The notes under the pieces are model-generated. The model saw only the letters and a list, made by a program, of their open reading frames with translations. It was not told where the DNA came from and made no database searches. The position numbers and the translations under genes were made by a program. From JACQLN01 sp049274895 (GTDB taxonomy: Bacteria; Patescibacteriota; Minisyncoccia; JACQLN01): a DNA stretch of 64,000 nt. Shown one piece after another: positions 7,557 to 15,293 of this stretch. The stretch's first letter is position 1; every line of letters starts with the position of its first letter. The stretch covers positions 1 through 64,000 of the forward strand of contig JBASTM010000008.1 in assembly GCA_049274895.1 (NCBI GenBank), given 5' to 3'.

Positions 7557-9639
7557 ATTCCCAATGGATCTCGCGCTTAAACTCGTCTAACCTGTTTTTC
7601 AACAGCGGGTGGTTTTCTATTTTATCTTTTTCAAGAAACGTCTTGACGGCATTTTGGACCTCTTCAATCAGCCGGGTGTCTTTGAGCGCGGACATGGCCA
7701 GGTCGGGCAAGCCCGATTGTGAATTCCCAAAAAATTGGCCGGGGCCGCGCAGTTGCAAATCTTTTTCGGCGAGCTTAAAGCCATCTTCGCTTTCGGCCAA
7801 TATTTTCAAACGGGCCGTGGTGGCTTGGGTTGGGGATTCGGAAAACAAAAAACAATAGCTTTGATGTTCGGCGCGGCCGACGCGCCCTCTAAACTGATGC
7901 AATTGAGCCAGCCCAAACCGGTCGGCGCCTTCGATCATCATCACGCTGGCGTTGGGCACGTCTATGCCCACTTCCACCACCGAAGTGGAAACCAAAAGGT
8001 CGGTTTTTTTGTCTTTGAAATTTTTCATCACTTCTTCTTTTTCTTGAGATTTTATTTTGCCGTGCAGTAGGCCGATTTTAAGATGGGGGAATACCTCTCG
8101 GGACAGTTTTTCAAATTCCTTGGTGGCGGCCTTAACCTCGCTCATAATGGCGGCTTCGGATTCTGCTATCAGCGGGCAAATTACAAAAGCTTGCCGGCCC
8201 AGTTTGATTTGGTTTTCTATAAAAGCGTAAGCTTTCTCTCGGTTGGCCGGCGAGACCACTTTGGTGATAATTTTTTTTCGGCCTTGGGGCAGTTCTTTTA
8301 ACAGCGATAAGTCTAAATCGCCATATAAAGTCAGCGCCAGAGTGCGGGGAATCGGCGTCGCCGACATACTCAAGAGATGTGGAATGTACGCTGATCCGCG
8401 TAGGAGGGCGGCGCGCTGGTCCACGCCAAAGCGATGCTGTTCGTCCACCACCACTAAAACTAAGTTCCCGAAGCGCACATTCTTTTGTATTAAAGCGTGC
8501 GTGCCAATCGCTATATGCACCTCTCCTCCAGCTATTTTCTTATCGAGGTTCAACCTCGATATGTTCTTATGATCGTTTAATTTGGCGTGAGCTGAAGTTA
8601 GAAGAGCAATTTCAACCGGCCAGTGCCGGAGTATGGTGGTGATAGTCTTAAAATGCTGATGGGCCAGAATCTCCGTTGGTGCCAGAAAAGCGATTTGATA
8701 ACCGTGATTGGCTGCGTTTAGGGCGGCGATGGCGGCCACCACGGTTTTGCCGCTGCCCACGTCGCCCACCAGTATGCGGTTCATTGGGGAGGGTTTTTCC
8801 ATATCTTTTAATATCTGCCACGAGCATATTTTTTGCGAGTCGGTCAGGCGAAAAGGCAGTGAGGTGATGAATTTTTTTATCAGGCCAATATTAATCGGCA
8901 CGCCCGCGGCGAGCCGCGACTTTATTTTTTGCTTTTCGCGCTGGGCGTAAAGTTGCAACAGGAAAATATCCTGGAAGGCGAGGCGTTTTTTGGCTTGGGC
9001 GGCCTCGGCCTCGTTTTTGGGAAAGTGGATTTGCCGCAGGGCCTGTTCCAGGCCGGCGAGCTCAAAGTCTTTAATTATGGAACTCGGCAGAAAATCGGGA
9101 ACATCGCCGATGTTGTCCAATACAGTTTTTATCTTGAGCCGCAGCCAGCGCGAAGTTAGCCCCTCGGTTTCCGGGTAAATCGCTACCAAGCCGGCCGTAT
9201 GAAGAGTTTCTTTTTCTTGATCAAGGTTTGCTCCCAAAACTTCAAACACCGGATTGGAAAAATAAAGCCCTTGTTTACCGGCCGAAACCTTGCCCGAGAT
9301 ATTTACCCACAAACCTTTTTTTAACGTCTGCGTTAAATAGGGTTGGTGAAACCAAACCGCCATAATGGGCGCGGTGGCGTCTTCCAGCAGGGCTTCGGTT
9401 ATGGTCATGCGCCGCTTCCAGGTAAGTTTATTACTGATGTTCAAAATCCGCGCGGTGACGGTGGCTTTTTCATCGGCTTCGAGGTCGGCGATGTTTTTGA
9501 TGTTAGAAAAATCTTCGTACCTAAAAGGTAAATGGAAAAGAAAATCGCGCACTTTCTTGATTTTAAGGCGACGCAGTTTTTCCAAAACCTTCTCACTGAT
9601 GCCGCCGAGAGTGTTGATGGGAGAGTCAAGGTCAATCAT
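7555..9639 (-). CDS. recG: ATP-dependent DNA helicase RecG
   Basis: Remodels stalled replication forks and Holliday junctions. 694 residues, the normal length. An N-terminal OB/wedge domain covers about 1-150. Helicase motifs follow: GDVGSGKT (Walker A, about 279), the DEQH box VVDEQHRFGV (about 383), MSATPIPRTLALT (motif III region, about 407), STSVVEVGIDVPNA (about 546) and QLHQFRGRVGR (motif VI, about 576). A C-terminal TRG-like region has KDLQLRGPGQFFG. A 19-bp palindrome at 8542-8560 is read in frame as part of NDHKNISRLNLDKK between the TSAHAK and GGEVHIAIGTHAL segments. Confidence 0.96.
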   Translation of the reverse strand: MIDLDSPINTLGGISEKVLEKLRRLKIKKVRDFLFHLPFRYEDFSNIKNIADLEADEKATVTARILNISNKLTWKRRMTITEALLEDATAPIMAVWFHQPYLTQTLKKGLWVNISGKVSAGKQGLYFSNPVFEVLGANLDQEKETLHTAGLVAIYPETEGLTSRWLRLKIKTVLDNIGDVPDFLPSSIIKDFELAGLEQALRQIHFPKNEAEAAQAKKRLAFQDIFLLQLYAQREKQKIKSRLAAGVPINIGLIKKFITSLPFRLTDSQKICSWQILKDMEKPSPMNRILVGDVGSGKTVVAAIAALNAANHGYQIAFLAPTEILAHQHFKTITTILRHWPVEIALLTSAHAKLNDHKNISRLNLDKKIAGGEVHIAIGTHALIQKNVRFGNLVLVVVDEQHRFGVDQRAALLRGSAYIPHLLSMSATPIPRTLALTLYGDLDLSLLKELPQGRKKIITKVVSPANREKAYAFIENQIKLGRQAFVICPLIAESEAAIMSEVKAATKEFEKLSREVFPHLKIGLLHGKIKSQEKEEVMKNFKDKKTDLLVSTSVVEVGIDVPNASVMMIEGADRFGLAQLHQFRGRVGRAEHQSYCFLFSESPTQATTARLKILAESEDGFKLAEKDLQLRGPGQFFGNSQSGLPDLAMSALKDTRLIEEVQNAVKTFLEKDKIENHPLLKNRLDEFKREIHWE
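8542..8560. repeat. In-frame palindrome inside recG
   Basis: ATCGAGGTT-c-AACCTCGAT, a perfect 9-bp inverted repeat, lies in the helicase domain, where RecG proteins vary in length. Most likely a small palindromic insertion that keeps the frame. Confidence 0.6.
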
Positions 9640-9690
9640 AAAGAAATGCTACCGCTTTTAATCCGGAGCGGCAAATTATGGACAATAAAA

Positions 9691-9737
9691 AAAGACCCGC
9701 GTGGCGCCGGTTTTTTGGCGCGAGGCGCGGGTTCTTT
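9691..9737 (-). terminator. Terminator of the small membrane-protein gene
   Basis: Nested GC-rich stems (GAACCCGCG with CGCGGGTC, and an inner GGCGC stem), followed on the minus strand by a T7 run before ATTG. Lies just past the stop of the gene at 9744. Confidence 0.8.
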
Positions 9738-9743
9738 GTTTGG

Positions 9744-10031
9744 TCATCGGAGCTGACCACGATAGTCCGGAAAGGAGGGTTCTTCGCCGCGCTGGATGTT
9801 ATCCAGCATTTCCAGTTCTCTTCGCTCGTGTTCCCGTCTGGCTTCCGCCTCGGCCTCCGCCTCCGCCTGTTCCTTTTTTACCCTCTCCTTGTTCTCCAGT
9901 CTTTTCATAAAGAAGTAGTAGGTGATAGAGGGAATGGAAATTAGTAATACGATTTCCCAATCATCAGTAGCTACAGCGATGGTTATGGTTACCATCATGA
10001 GTATAAGTGTTATAAGTGCAGCCCATCCCAT
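9744..10031 (-). CDS. Small membrane protein with a charged coiled-coil tail
   Basis: 95 residues of unrecognised family. Two hydrophobic segments (about 3-20 and 26-42) are followed by a strongly charged region (ENKERVKKEQAEAEAEAEAR) predicted by eye to be a coiled coil facing the cytoplasm. It has one of the best Shine-Dalgarno sites here, AAGGAGGTGCGCT before ATG 10031, and its own terminator, so it is probably a real, well-translated gene. Function unknown. Confidence 0.75.
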   Translation of the reverse strand: MGWAALITLILMMVTITIAVATDDWEIVLLISIPSITYYFFMKRLENKERVKKEQAEAEAEAEARREHERRELEMLDNIQRGEEPSFPDYRGQLR

Positions 10032-10082
10032 AGCGCACCTCCTTTTGGAATTTTTAAAGAACTGTTGTTACTGGTTTTTATT

Positions 10083-10215
10083 GTGCAGTATTCTTGAATT
10101 AGTCCGAACGCACTTTTCCGAAAAAATTCCCCCGCGAAAATTCGGAAAGGCGGCGGAGCCGCACCGCTGACAATTTCAAGTTTTTCCCTGCCTGCCGGCA
10201 GGCAGGTTTGGCGGC
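10083..10215. repeat. Modular intergenic element, copy 1 (TATTCTTGAATTAGTCCGAACG type)
   Basis: The left block GTATTCTTGAATTAGTCC... (10083-10114) and the right blocks CAAGTTTTTCCCTGCC and GGTTTGGCGGC (10177-10215) are shared with 58751-59014. Between the shared ends are hairpins that differ between copies: TTTCCGAA...TTCGGAAA, GCGGC-gga-GCCGC, and the palindrome CCTGCCTGCCGGCAGGCAGG (10189-10208). Confidence 0.7.
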
Positions 10216-10262
10216 ATTCAATTCAAAGATTCGCGAAGCGAATATAAAATGAAAATTTCAAA

Positions 10263-10919
10263 TTACAATTCTTTTCTCTCCTTTGCGTTTTTGACCACCA
10301 ATTCGGCTAGTCGAAGTGTGGTTTCAAACGTCTCTTCTTTTCCCGTAATTTCCTTTCTCGCCTCAACCTCTGCACGATCTTGGGCAATAATTTCTTCTAC
10401 AGTCATACCTTCTTTGATTTTTGGGACGATCCGCTCAAAATATCTTTTAACTCTCCCGTTACTAAGAACCGCTTGTATTAATTCCAGTTTTTCTGCTTCT
10501 GAAATATCTTTTTCCATTCGTTCACCATACGCACGTTTTGCCGATTCTGTAACTCCAACAAAATCAGATACCGAGCTATCTACCTCTGGATTTTCGGGGG
10601 CAGATAATTCCTTTTCCGCGTTTTTATTATCAAAAATTGCAACTAGCTCTTTTTCATCGGCAACACCAGCCCGAGAGAACACAAGAGCATCATATTTTGG
10701 GTCATCAGAAAATCCAGTTTCTATTAAAGAGGCGTTTTTTCTTTTTTCCTCTGCCTGCTCTGATGAAATTCTACCTGCTTTTTCCATCGCAGAAAGCTCG
10801 TCATTCAATGCCCCAAGAAAAATGGCTCTTGGGTCTTCTACAATTTTCTCTTTTTCTTCCGGCTTTGGAGTTTCCTCCTGCGGTGGAACTGGATTATTAA
10901 AAGGATTTTCTATGCTCAT
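10263..10919 (-). CDS. Hypothetical protein, charged and helical
   Basis: 218 residues, not recognised. It opens with a proline/glutamate-rich stretch (MSIENPFNNPVPPQEETPKP) and continues with charged, probably helical sequence; no signal peptide, membrane segment or catalytic motif is visible. Base composition is more AT-rich than the flanking core genes, which suggests accessory origin. It lies downstream of tRNA-Arg and the 125-bp trailer repeat, on the same strand. Confidence 0.65.
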   Translation of the reverse strand: MSIENPFNNPVPPQEETPKPEEKEKIVEDPRAIFLGALNDELSAMEKAGRISSEQAEEKRKNASLIETGFSDDPKYDALVFSRAGVADEKELVAIFDNKNAEKELSAPENPEVDSSVSDFVGVTESAKRAYGERMEKDISEAEKLELIQAVLSNGRVKRYFERIVPKIKEGMTVEEIIAQDRAEVEARKEITGKEETFETTLRLAELVVKNAKERKEL

Positions 10920-10960
10920 ATATTTTTATTGGTTAATTATTAAAAAGAATTTTATGATTT

Positions 10961-11085
10961 TGATTAAAAATTTTTCTTCCCCCAAAATGCGAAATCGTGA
11001 ATTCGTTTTTACCCCCAAAATTGAATACCAATTAGTCGCCGAGCGAAGCGAGGCGAACCAAAACTCTTTGACTTTTCCTGTCTGG
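10961..11085 (-). repeat. 125-bp tRNA trailer repeat, copy 1 (after tRNA-Arg)
   Basis: A near-identical 125-bp sequence lies at 59988-60112. Both begin, on the tRNA strand, exactly at the encoded CCA (CCAGACAGGAAAAGTC...) and end about GATTAAAAATTTTT on the + strand. Differences cluster in one short stem: GCG-AAAT-CGT here, GCG-GAAC-CGC there, which keeps pairing. Probably a structured tRNA trailer or a mobile sequence linked to tRNA 3' ends. Confidence 0.8.
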
Positions 11086-11158
11086 TGTCCCTGGCAGGAA
11101 TTGAACCTGCGATCTCTTCCTCCGCAGGGAAGCGCTCTATCCGCTGAGCTACAGGGAC
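11086..11158 (-). tRNA. tRNA-Arg (anticodon GCG)
   Basis: A 73-nt cloverleaf with CCA encoded at 11085-11083. Acceptor GTCCCTG pairs with CAGGGAC, anticodon arm CTTCC-CTGCGGA-GGAAG. The anticodon reads GCG, whereas most bacteria use ACG (inosine) for the CGU/CGC/CGA box. Confidence 0.93.
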
Positions 11159-11166
11159 AAAATTGT

Positions 11167-11847
11167 TTATGTAATTTTGTCTTTTAATTGTCTGGCTATT
11201 TCTAAGAGTTCTTTTCTAATGTCACTATCCAAGTAAGATATGAAACAGATTCCCATAAAATTTTTTCTAAACCTTCTCGTCTTACTGCGTTTCTTAAAAT
11301 ATATTTTTCCGAATTGATTCTGTGGAACCTCCAGTAGATTTGACCAGAATTTTTTTGAGGAGGAGGTATTGTGGTAATGATGCAAATGCAATCTTATTCT
11401 AAATTTATCGTTGTTTATTTTATAACACCTTCTTAATAACGATATGTAAAACAGTGCTAAATTTGGATCTGTATTAACAAATTTTAGTCCGCTTACCCCT
11501 TTATACTTTGCACCCTCGGCCCAATATAGCATTACCAGCAAAGACTTCCAAAACCCAGGGTCTCTCAAGGGATATCTAGATATTTCAGGAGTAATTTTGT
11601 CTCTTAGAATTTTTTCCCGCTTTTTCCGTTCCGCTATCTTTACCGTTTTTGCTAGTGTCCTTATTCTAGCAAGGTGTAAAAGTTGGGCCTTTCTATCAAA
11701 TACTCCAGGATACTTTTCCCCCAGCCAGCCCGATAGGGTACTTTTAGGTATATCTAATTTGTCGGTTATATCTTTGTAAGATTTGCCCTTTGAGCGGAGT
11801 TTTTCTGCTTTTCTCCTGGTATCCACACCGTAAACCTTTCCTCGCAT
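11167..11847 (-). CDS. HTH protein with LAGLIDADG-like C-terminal domain
   Basis: 226 residues from ATG 11847; a longer TTG start at 11862 adds five. The N-terminus holds a helix-turn-helix (AEKLRSKGKSYKDITDKLDI, then PKSTLSGWL) at about 12-42. The C-terminal half has LLVMLYWAEGAKYKGVSGLK, FVNTDPNLALFYISLLRRCY and KFWSNLLEVPQNQFGKIY, a pattern I associate with LAGLIDADG-like DNA-binding proteins of bacteria. This is recollection of the family, not a search. The gene ends 8 nt before tRNA-Arg on the same strand. Whether it is a homing nuclease or a regulator cannot be told. Confidence 0.6.
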   Translation of the reverse strand: MRGKVYGVDTRRKAEKLRSKGKSYKDITDKLDIPKSTLSGWLGEKYPGVFDRKAQLLHLARIRTLAKTVKIAERKKREKILRDKITPEISRYPLRDPGFWKSLLVMLYWAEGAKYKGVSGLKFVNTDPNLALFYISLLRRCYKINNDKFRIRLHLHHYHNTSSSKKFWSNLLEVPQNQFGKIYFKKRSKTRRFRKNFMGICFISYLDSDIRKELLEIARQLKDKIT

Positions 11848-11909
11848 AGTAGTTACGAACAAGATGATTATTTACTAAATCTTACCATCTGTAGTTCGTA
11901 TACGCAAGG

Positions 11910-12365
11910 TTAAAATTTTAAGAACCTAGCTAAGGCGTCTATGGTTGATTCGCTGTGTTCCTTTTCGGGAACCGTTGGCGAAATCATATTCCGAACTGCT
12001 TCGGAGTCTATGCCGGCCAGCGGCACTTCCAGATGCAGATTAAGTATGTTTTTACCCTCCAAGCTTAAAACATTACCACTCTCGCGTTCAAAAATCCAGA
12101 ACGATTTGAAGTTGTTTAAGGCGTGTTCCTTGTCGCCGATTTTTAGGGTTTCCGAATCTAAAACAAAAATATACTCGCGGGGTTCTTTTAAGGCGTAGAT
12201 GTTTAAGACTCCGGCGGCCAGAATTATAAAAACAGCCAAAAGATAGCTTTTCAAAATTACGGCCACCGCCACCACAGCCGCGGCCAGAATCCAAAGCGAA
12301 ACAAACCAGTTGGTCTGCCGTTCGGGTTGTTCAAATTCGTACGCCTGCCATTCCAGCTTATCCAT
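11910..12365 (-). CDS. Small membrane protein with a PH-like domain
   Basis: 151 residues. Two adjacent membrane helices (about 20-60, WFVSLWILAAAVVAVAVILK and a following hydrophobic stretch) precede a soluble part with beta-strand character (REYIFVLDSETLKIGDKEHA), which resembles bacterial PH-like domains. Proteins of this size and layout recur in Parcubacteria. Function unknown. The stretch 12366-12531 upstream holds no gene; it has a TATAAT-like box on the minus strand that could serve this gene. Confidence 0.6.
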   Translation of the reverse strand: MDKLEWQAYEFEQPERQTNWFVSLWILAAAVVAVAVILKSYLLAVFIILAAGVLNIYALKEPREYIFVLDSETLKIGDKEHALNNFKSFWIFERESGNVLSLEGKNILNLHLEVPLAGIDSEAVRNMISPTVPEKEHSESTIDALARFLKF

Positions 12366-12531
12366 GGTTTTTCGAGGATTTTATAGGGTTTTTTGTCTAC
12401 TTATTGTAGGTTTATTATAGATATTGATTTTGTCCGTATTGTGTGTATACTTAACAATGTCTTTTGGTTCTACCATGAACTGAAAGGGTATTACATCCAA
12501 GGGCCACTCTCCTCGCGGAGGGTGGTTTCTT

Positions 12532-13101
12532 TTATTGCCCATCTTTTGTTCGATGCCGAAGTTCCTTACCCCAAACATCTGTCTCTAGGTTCAGTACGTC
12601 AAAATATCCATTTCCGCCCGTTCTCAATTCTTGCGAGATATTATTTTTTGAGGAGAAAATAAAAACTTGTTTGTTTCCTTTTTTCAAATAGGTTACAAGT
12701 GCTAGAAAATCCGAATCTCCTGTAAATAAAACGGCGGTGTCATATTTTGATGCATGATGGATTGCGTCGATTGTTATTTCTACATCCATATTTCCTTTCT
12801 CTTGAATAGATTCGCCGTGTTCGTCCGCGATAGAGATCCTTTTTAGTTCTTTTTTCCGTACTATAAATTTAAGTCCTTTTTTTAGGTAGGTCAAAAATTT
12901 ATGCTTTCCATCAAGACTGTATTTTCTCGTACCATCAGCGGGATATGCCGTGTAATAAAATACTTGAATTGAAGTAGCGTTTAATTTGTTTTTAATATAG
13001 CTGATCAATTTTTCGTAATCTAAAAACTTCCCTTTGGCTTTTTGTGCGGCCCATAGATTGGAAGCATCAATAAAAACATAGATTTTCTTACTCCGGAACA
13101 T
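12532..13101 (-). CDS. NYN (PIN-like) domain nuclease, LabA/DUF88 family
   Basis: 189 residues. KIYVFIDASNLW near the start supplies the first acidic residue and Asn of the NYN fold; later acidic motifs are NMDVEITIDAIHHA (about 103) and FTGDSDFLALVTYL (about 124), then KQVFIFSS. The family comprises PIN-like ribonucleases acting on RNA. I chose ATG 13101 because the longer reading frame from 13314 runs through the tRNA-Ser(UGA) gene and its 3' element. Confidence 0.85.
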   Translation of the reverse strand: MFRSKKIYVFIDASNLWAAQKAKGKFLDYEKLISYIKNKLNATSIQVFYYTAYPADGTRKYSLDGKHKFLTYLKKGLKFIVRKKELKRISIADEHGESIQEKGNMDVEITIDAIHHASKYDTAVLFTGDSDFLALVTYLKKGNKQVFIFSSKNNISQELRTGGNGYFDVLNLETDVWGKELRHRTKDGQ

Positions 13102-13150
13102 ATTTTTTAGGTTCGTAACTTGGATACAGTCAATATGTCTATAAACTTGG

Positions 13151-13276
13151 CGGCGGGGGTGAGATTCCTTTCGCTCCGACTCAAGTCGGGTCGCTGCGCG
13201 CACTCGCTCCCTTCTCATCTCACTCGCACGCCAAGACTTTGGCGTGCTCCCCCATCCTCGCTCACTTTGTTCGCTG
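13151..13276 (-). repeat. tRNA-Ser(UGA) 3'-end duplication element
   Basis: On the minus strand the tRNA 3' end is followed by a hairpin (GCACGCCAA-agtc-TTGGCGTGC), the core GATGAGAAGGG, a second hairpin (CCGACTTGAGTCGG), and a 17-nt exact copy of the tRNA 3' end (13151-13167 versus 13277-13293). The layout and the GATGAGAAGGG core match the element after tRNA-Glu. Confidence 0.75.
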
Positions 13277-13363
13277 CGGCGGGGGTGAGATTCGAACTCA
13301 CGAGGGGCTTTCACCCCTAACAGTTTTCAGGACTGTCCTATTCAACCGCTCTAGCACCCCGCC
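13277..13363 (-). tRNA. tRNA-Ser (anticodon UGA)
   Basis: An 87-nt class II tRNA. Acceptor GGCGGGG pairs with CCCCGCC, anticodon arm ACAGT-CCTGAAA-ACTGT, long variable arm AGGGGTGAAAGCCCCT, discriminator G, no CCA. Both of its ends are duplicated in the flanks. Confidence 0.94.
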
Positions 13364-13367
13364 TTAA

Positions 13368-13477
13368 TTTCTCGGCAAAGCCTCGGTCAAAAATATGAGC
13401 TATCGCGTTTGCCCGGGTTGCTTTTGCAACCCGTCTAACGTTATCCCATAACGTTAGACCCGCTCTAGCACCCCGCC
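13368..13477 (-). repeat. tRNA-Ser(UGA) 5'-end duplication element
   Basis: Reading the minus strand: an 18-nt exact copy of the tRNA 5' end (13477-13460), a hairpin GTCTAACGTTAT...ATAACGTTAGAC (13459-13433), a second hairpin CGGGTTGC-aaaa-GCAACCCG (13433-13414), a 20-nt spacer, then TTTTTGACCGAGGC-ttt-GCCGAG, and the real tRNA. The same order of parts precedes tRNA-Ser(GCU) and tRNA-Leu(GAG). Confidence 0.8.
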
Positions 13478-13544
13478 GTTGGTTGAAAATTATCACAAAA
13501 GCTGGATTTATTCAATATAATCTGGTAATTTATAAAAAGATAAA

Positions 13545-13669
13545 GGAGGCGTGGCCGAGTGGGCTGGGGGCTGTGGGACAGCGCCCAGCGGGTTGCAAAA
13601 GCAACCCGGGAGTCCGAGGCCACACATATTTTTGATTGAGTCCCGCCTTTGGGCGGGACGAGAAAATAC
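13545..13669 (+). repeat. tRNA-Ser(GCU) 5'-end duplication element
   Basis: An 18-nt exact copy of the tRNA 5' end (GGAGGCGTGGCCGAGTGG, 13545-13562), hairpin GCTGGG...CCCAGC (13563-13589), hairpin CGGGTTGC-aaaa-GCAACCCG (13589-13608, identical to the one of tRNA-Ser(UGA)), a spacer containing GAGGCCAC, which is complementary to the copied GTGGCC, then TTTTTGATTGAG and a hairpin GTCCCGCC-ttt-GGGCGGGAC before the tRNA. Confidence 0.8.
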
Positions 13670-13758
13670 GGAGGCGTGGCCGAGTGGCTTAAGGCAGCAG
13701 TTTGCTAAACTGCGGGGGTCTAAAAAGCCCCACGAAGGTTCGAATCCTTCCGCCTCCG
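13670..13758 (+). tRNA. tRNA-Ser (anticodon GCU)
   Basis: An 89-nt class II tRNA. Acceptor GGAGGCG pairs with CGCCTCC; anticodon arm GCAGT-TTGCTAA-ACTGC; discriminator G; no CCA. Confidence 0.94.
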
Positions 13759-13807
13759 CATTGACAACTTTTTATCGGCATGACCCGAGTGCCTATAAAA
13801 AAGTTGA

Positions 13808-13843
13808 AACAAAAAAGAGTGGTTAATACCGCTCTTTTTTGTT
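13808..13843. terminator. Bidirectional terminator between tRNA-Ser(GCU) and the recombinase remnant
   Basis: AACAAAAAAGAGTGG-ttaata-CCGCTCTTTTTTGTT, a long A/T-flanked hairpin between converging units. Confidence 0.85.
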
Positions 13844-13847
13844 TTCT

Positions 13848-14795
13848 CTACTCTTCAATCATCGTTATTTTTTTATCTTTGTAGTTTAGTCTGCTTCGCA
13901 GATTTGCGAGCAGTTCACGCTTGTCTGATACGCTACCTTCTTTCAGTAGATATCTAGCATATTGGCGGATGTTCACATCATTTTCTTCGACCAGTGCTTT
14001 TCCGATCTGACCATTCACGATCTTCTGTAACTTATTGAACCGCCTAATTTCATCCTCGAGTTTCTGTCTCATGCCAAGCTCATTGATATTTACCTTATCC
14101 ATAATTTTTAGAAACTCATCAATAAGTTCTTCCTCACGAATATATTTGTTTTTGCAGTTGCGATCTCTTGCCCGACTGCATCTGTAGTAGATGTAGTGTG
14201 CCGACGTGCCATCTTTGAGTGGTTTCCATTTTTCCTCAGCTGATATGCCGGACTGGCAGTACCCGCAGGTGAATAATTTTGTGAAGGCGAATTCTTTATT
14301 CTCCCTGACTATTTGATCGCGCTTCAGTTGTGCTTGAGCTTTTTCAAACAACTCTTGGGTGATAAGCGGTTGATGTTTACCTTGATACCAATTACCACCC
14401 TTTCTTGGGTATTCAAACAGCCCGTAATAGAAGGGGTTATCAAGTATGCGATAAACCCCGGAGAGTGTGAGTGGCTTATTACCTCTGGTATGGAAATTCA
14501 GTTCAAACTTGAGCCAGTTGTAAATCTTTCTGCCCGAGTAATGTTCATATGCGACCTTCTCGAAAATTTTCTTTACAGTCGGCGCTCGGAGCGAATCAAT
14601 GGCAATCTGACATTTCTTATCCATGAGTTTCTGATTGAGATAGCCAAGTGGTGCCACTCCCGGCCATAAACCCATCTCCACCCTTGTTCGCAATCCTCTT
14701 TTAACATTAATGCCTCGATTGTCGTTTTCGAGCTTCGCTTGTGAGCCTAAAATCATCAGTAAAAATTTTTCATTAGGATTGTTAGAGAATTTTTG
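13848..14795 (-). pseudogene. Large serine recombinase without catalytic domain
   Basis: The preserved part starts in the long helix that follows the resolvase catalytic domain (NNPNEKFLLMILGSQAKLEN) and includes the recombinase domain (GLWPGVAPLGYLN, LTLSGVYRILDNPFYYGLFE), the zinc-ribbon domain (CGYCQSG ... YYRCSRARDRNCKNKY) and a C-terminal coiled coil. The N-terminal catalytic domain with its nucleophilic Ser is gone: the frame closes at a TAA near 14797, and the NUDIX gene begins 5 nt further on. An ATG at 14756 could still produce a DNA-binding fragment. The break abuts the cassette at 14802-18903, so the recombinase was probably cut by that arrival or by a later deletion. Confidence 0.85.
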
Positions 14796-14801
14796 TTACC
14801 T

Positions 14802-15191
14802 TTATAGTTTTTTTACTGCATTTTTATAACCTTCTCTCATATTCAGATCATCAATTTCAGATATCGGAACCCATTTGTATTCAATATGTTCGTCGCTATG
14901 ATTGATTTCTTTTTCGTTGGAAAAACATTCGTATACTAAAACTATAAATTGATATTCCATATCCTCTTTTTGCGAAGTAAAAGTCCAAACATCAACTATC
15001 CTGCCAACTTCTAAGTCATTCCATCCAAGTTCCTCTCTAAACTCTCTTTTTAGGGTTTCTGCCGGATTTTCACCAAAATCAATTTTACCTCCTGGGAGTT
15101 CCCAAACGCCCTTATGATCTTTAACGAAAAGAATTTCATCACCTCTTTTTAATATTCCTTTTACAGTTGTTTTTTGTGTTTTTGAGTTCAT
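14802..15191 (-). CDS. NUDIX hydrolase
   Basis: About 129 residues. The Nudix box GGKIDFGENPAETLKREFRE + ELG fits G-x5-E-x7-REUxEExGU. Family members hydrolyse nucleoside diphosphates linked to another moiety; the substrate here is unknown. I prefer ATG 15191 (MNSKTQKTTVKGIL), which matches normal Nudix length; the frame is open to 15239. A TATAAT at about 15196-15201 lies so close to this ATG that the transcript could be leaderless. It heads away from the phosphopentomutase-like gene, with a short shared upstream region. Confidence 0.88.
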   Translation of the reverse strand: MNSKTQKTTVKGILKRGDEILFVKDHKGVWELPGGKIDFGENPAETLKREFREELGWNDLEVGRIVDVWTFTSQKEDMEYQFIVLVYECFSNEKEINHSDEHIEYKWVPISEIDDLNMREGYKNAVKKL

Positions 15192-15293
15192 AAAATTATA
15201 TTTGACATAGTAACCCGCTTTTGTTATTTTGTAAACCATTCAGATAACAGAAGGTTCTTTAACAACAATACAGTGAGAAAGGAGTGTGTTGAG

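Noticed and set aside
10249..11187. Long + strand open frame of 312 codons
   Set aside because: It runs antisense to the hypothetical gene at 10263-10919, through the trailer repeat and across tRNA-Arg; composition is Ser/Phe-rich as in shadow frames.
13102..13314. N-terminal extension of the NYN nuclease frame
   Set aside because: It is coded by the antisense of the tRNA-Ser 3' element and part of the tRNA itself; ATG 13101 gives the normal NYN start.
13545..13760. Two tandem tRNA-Ser genes
   Set aside because: Only the second is complete; the first shares 18 nt of the 5' end and then turns into hairpins.
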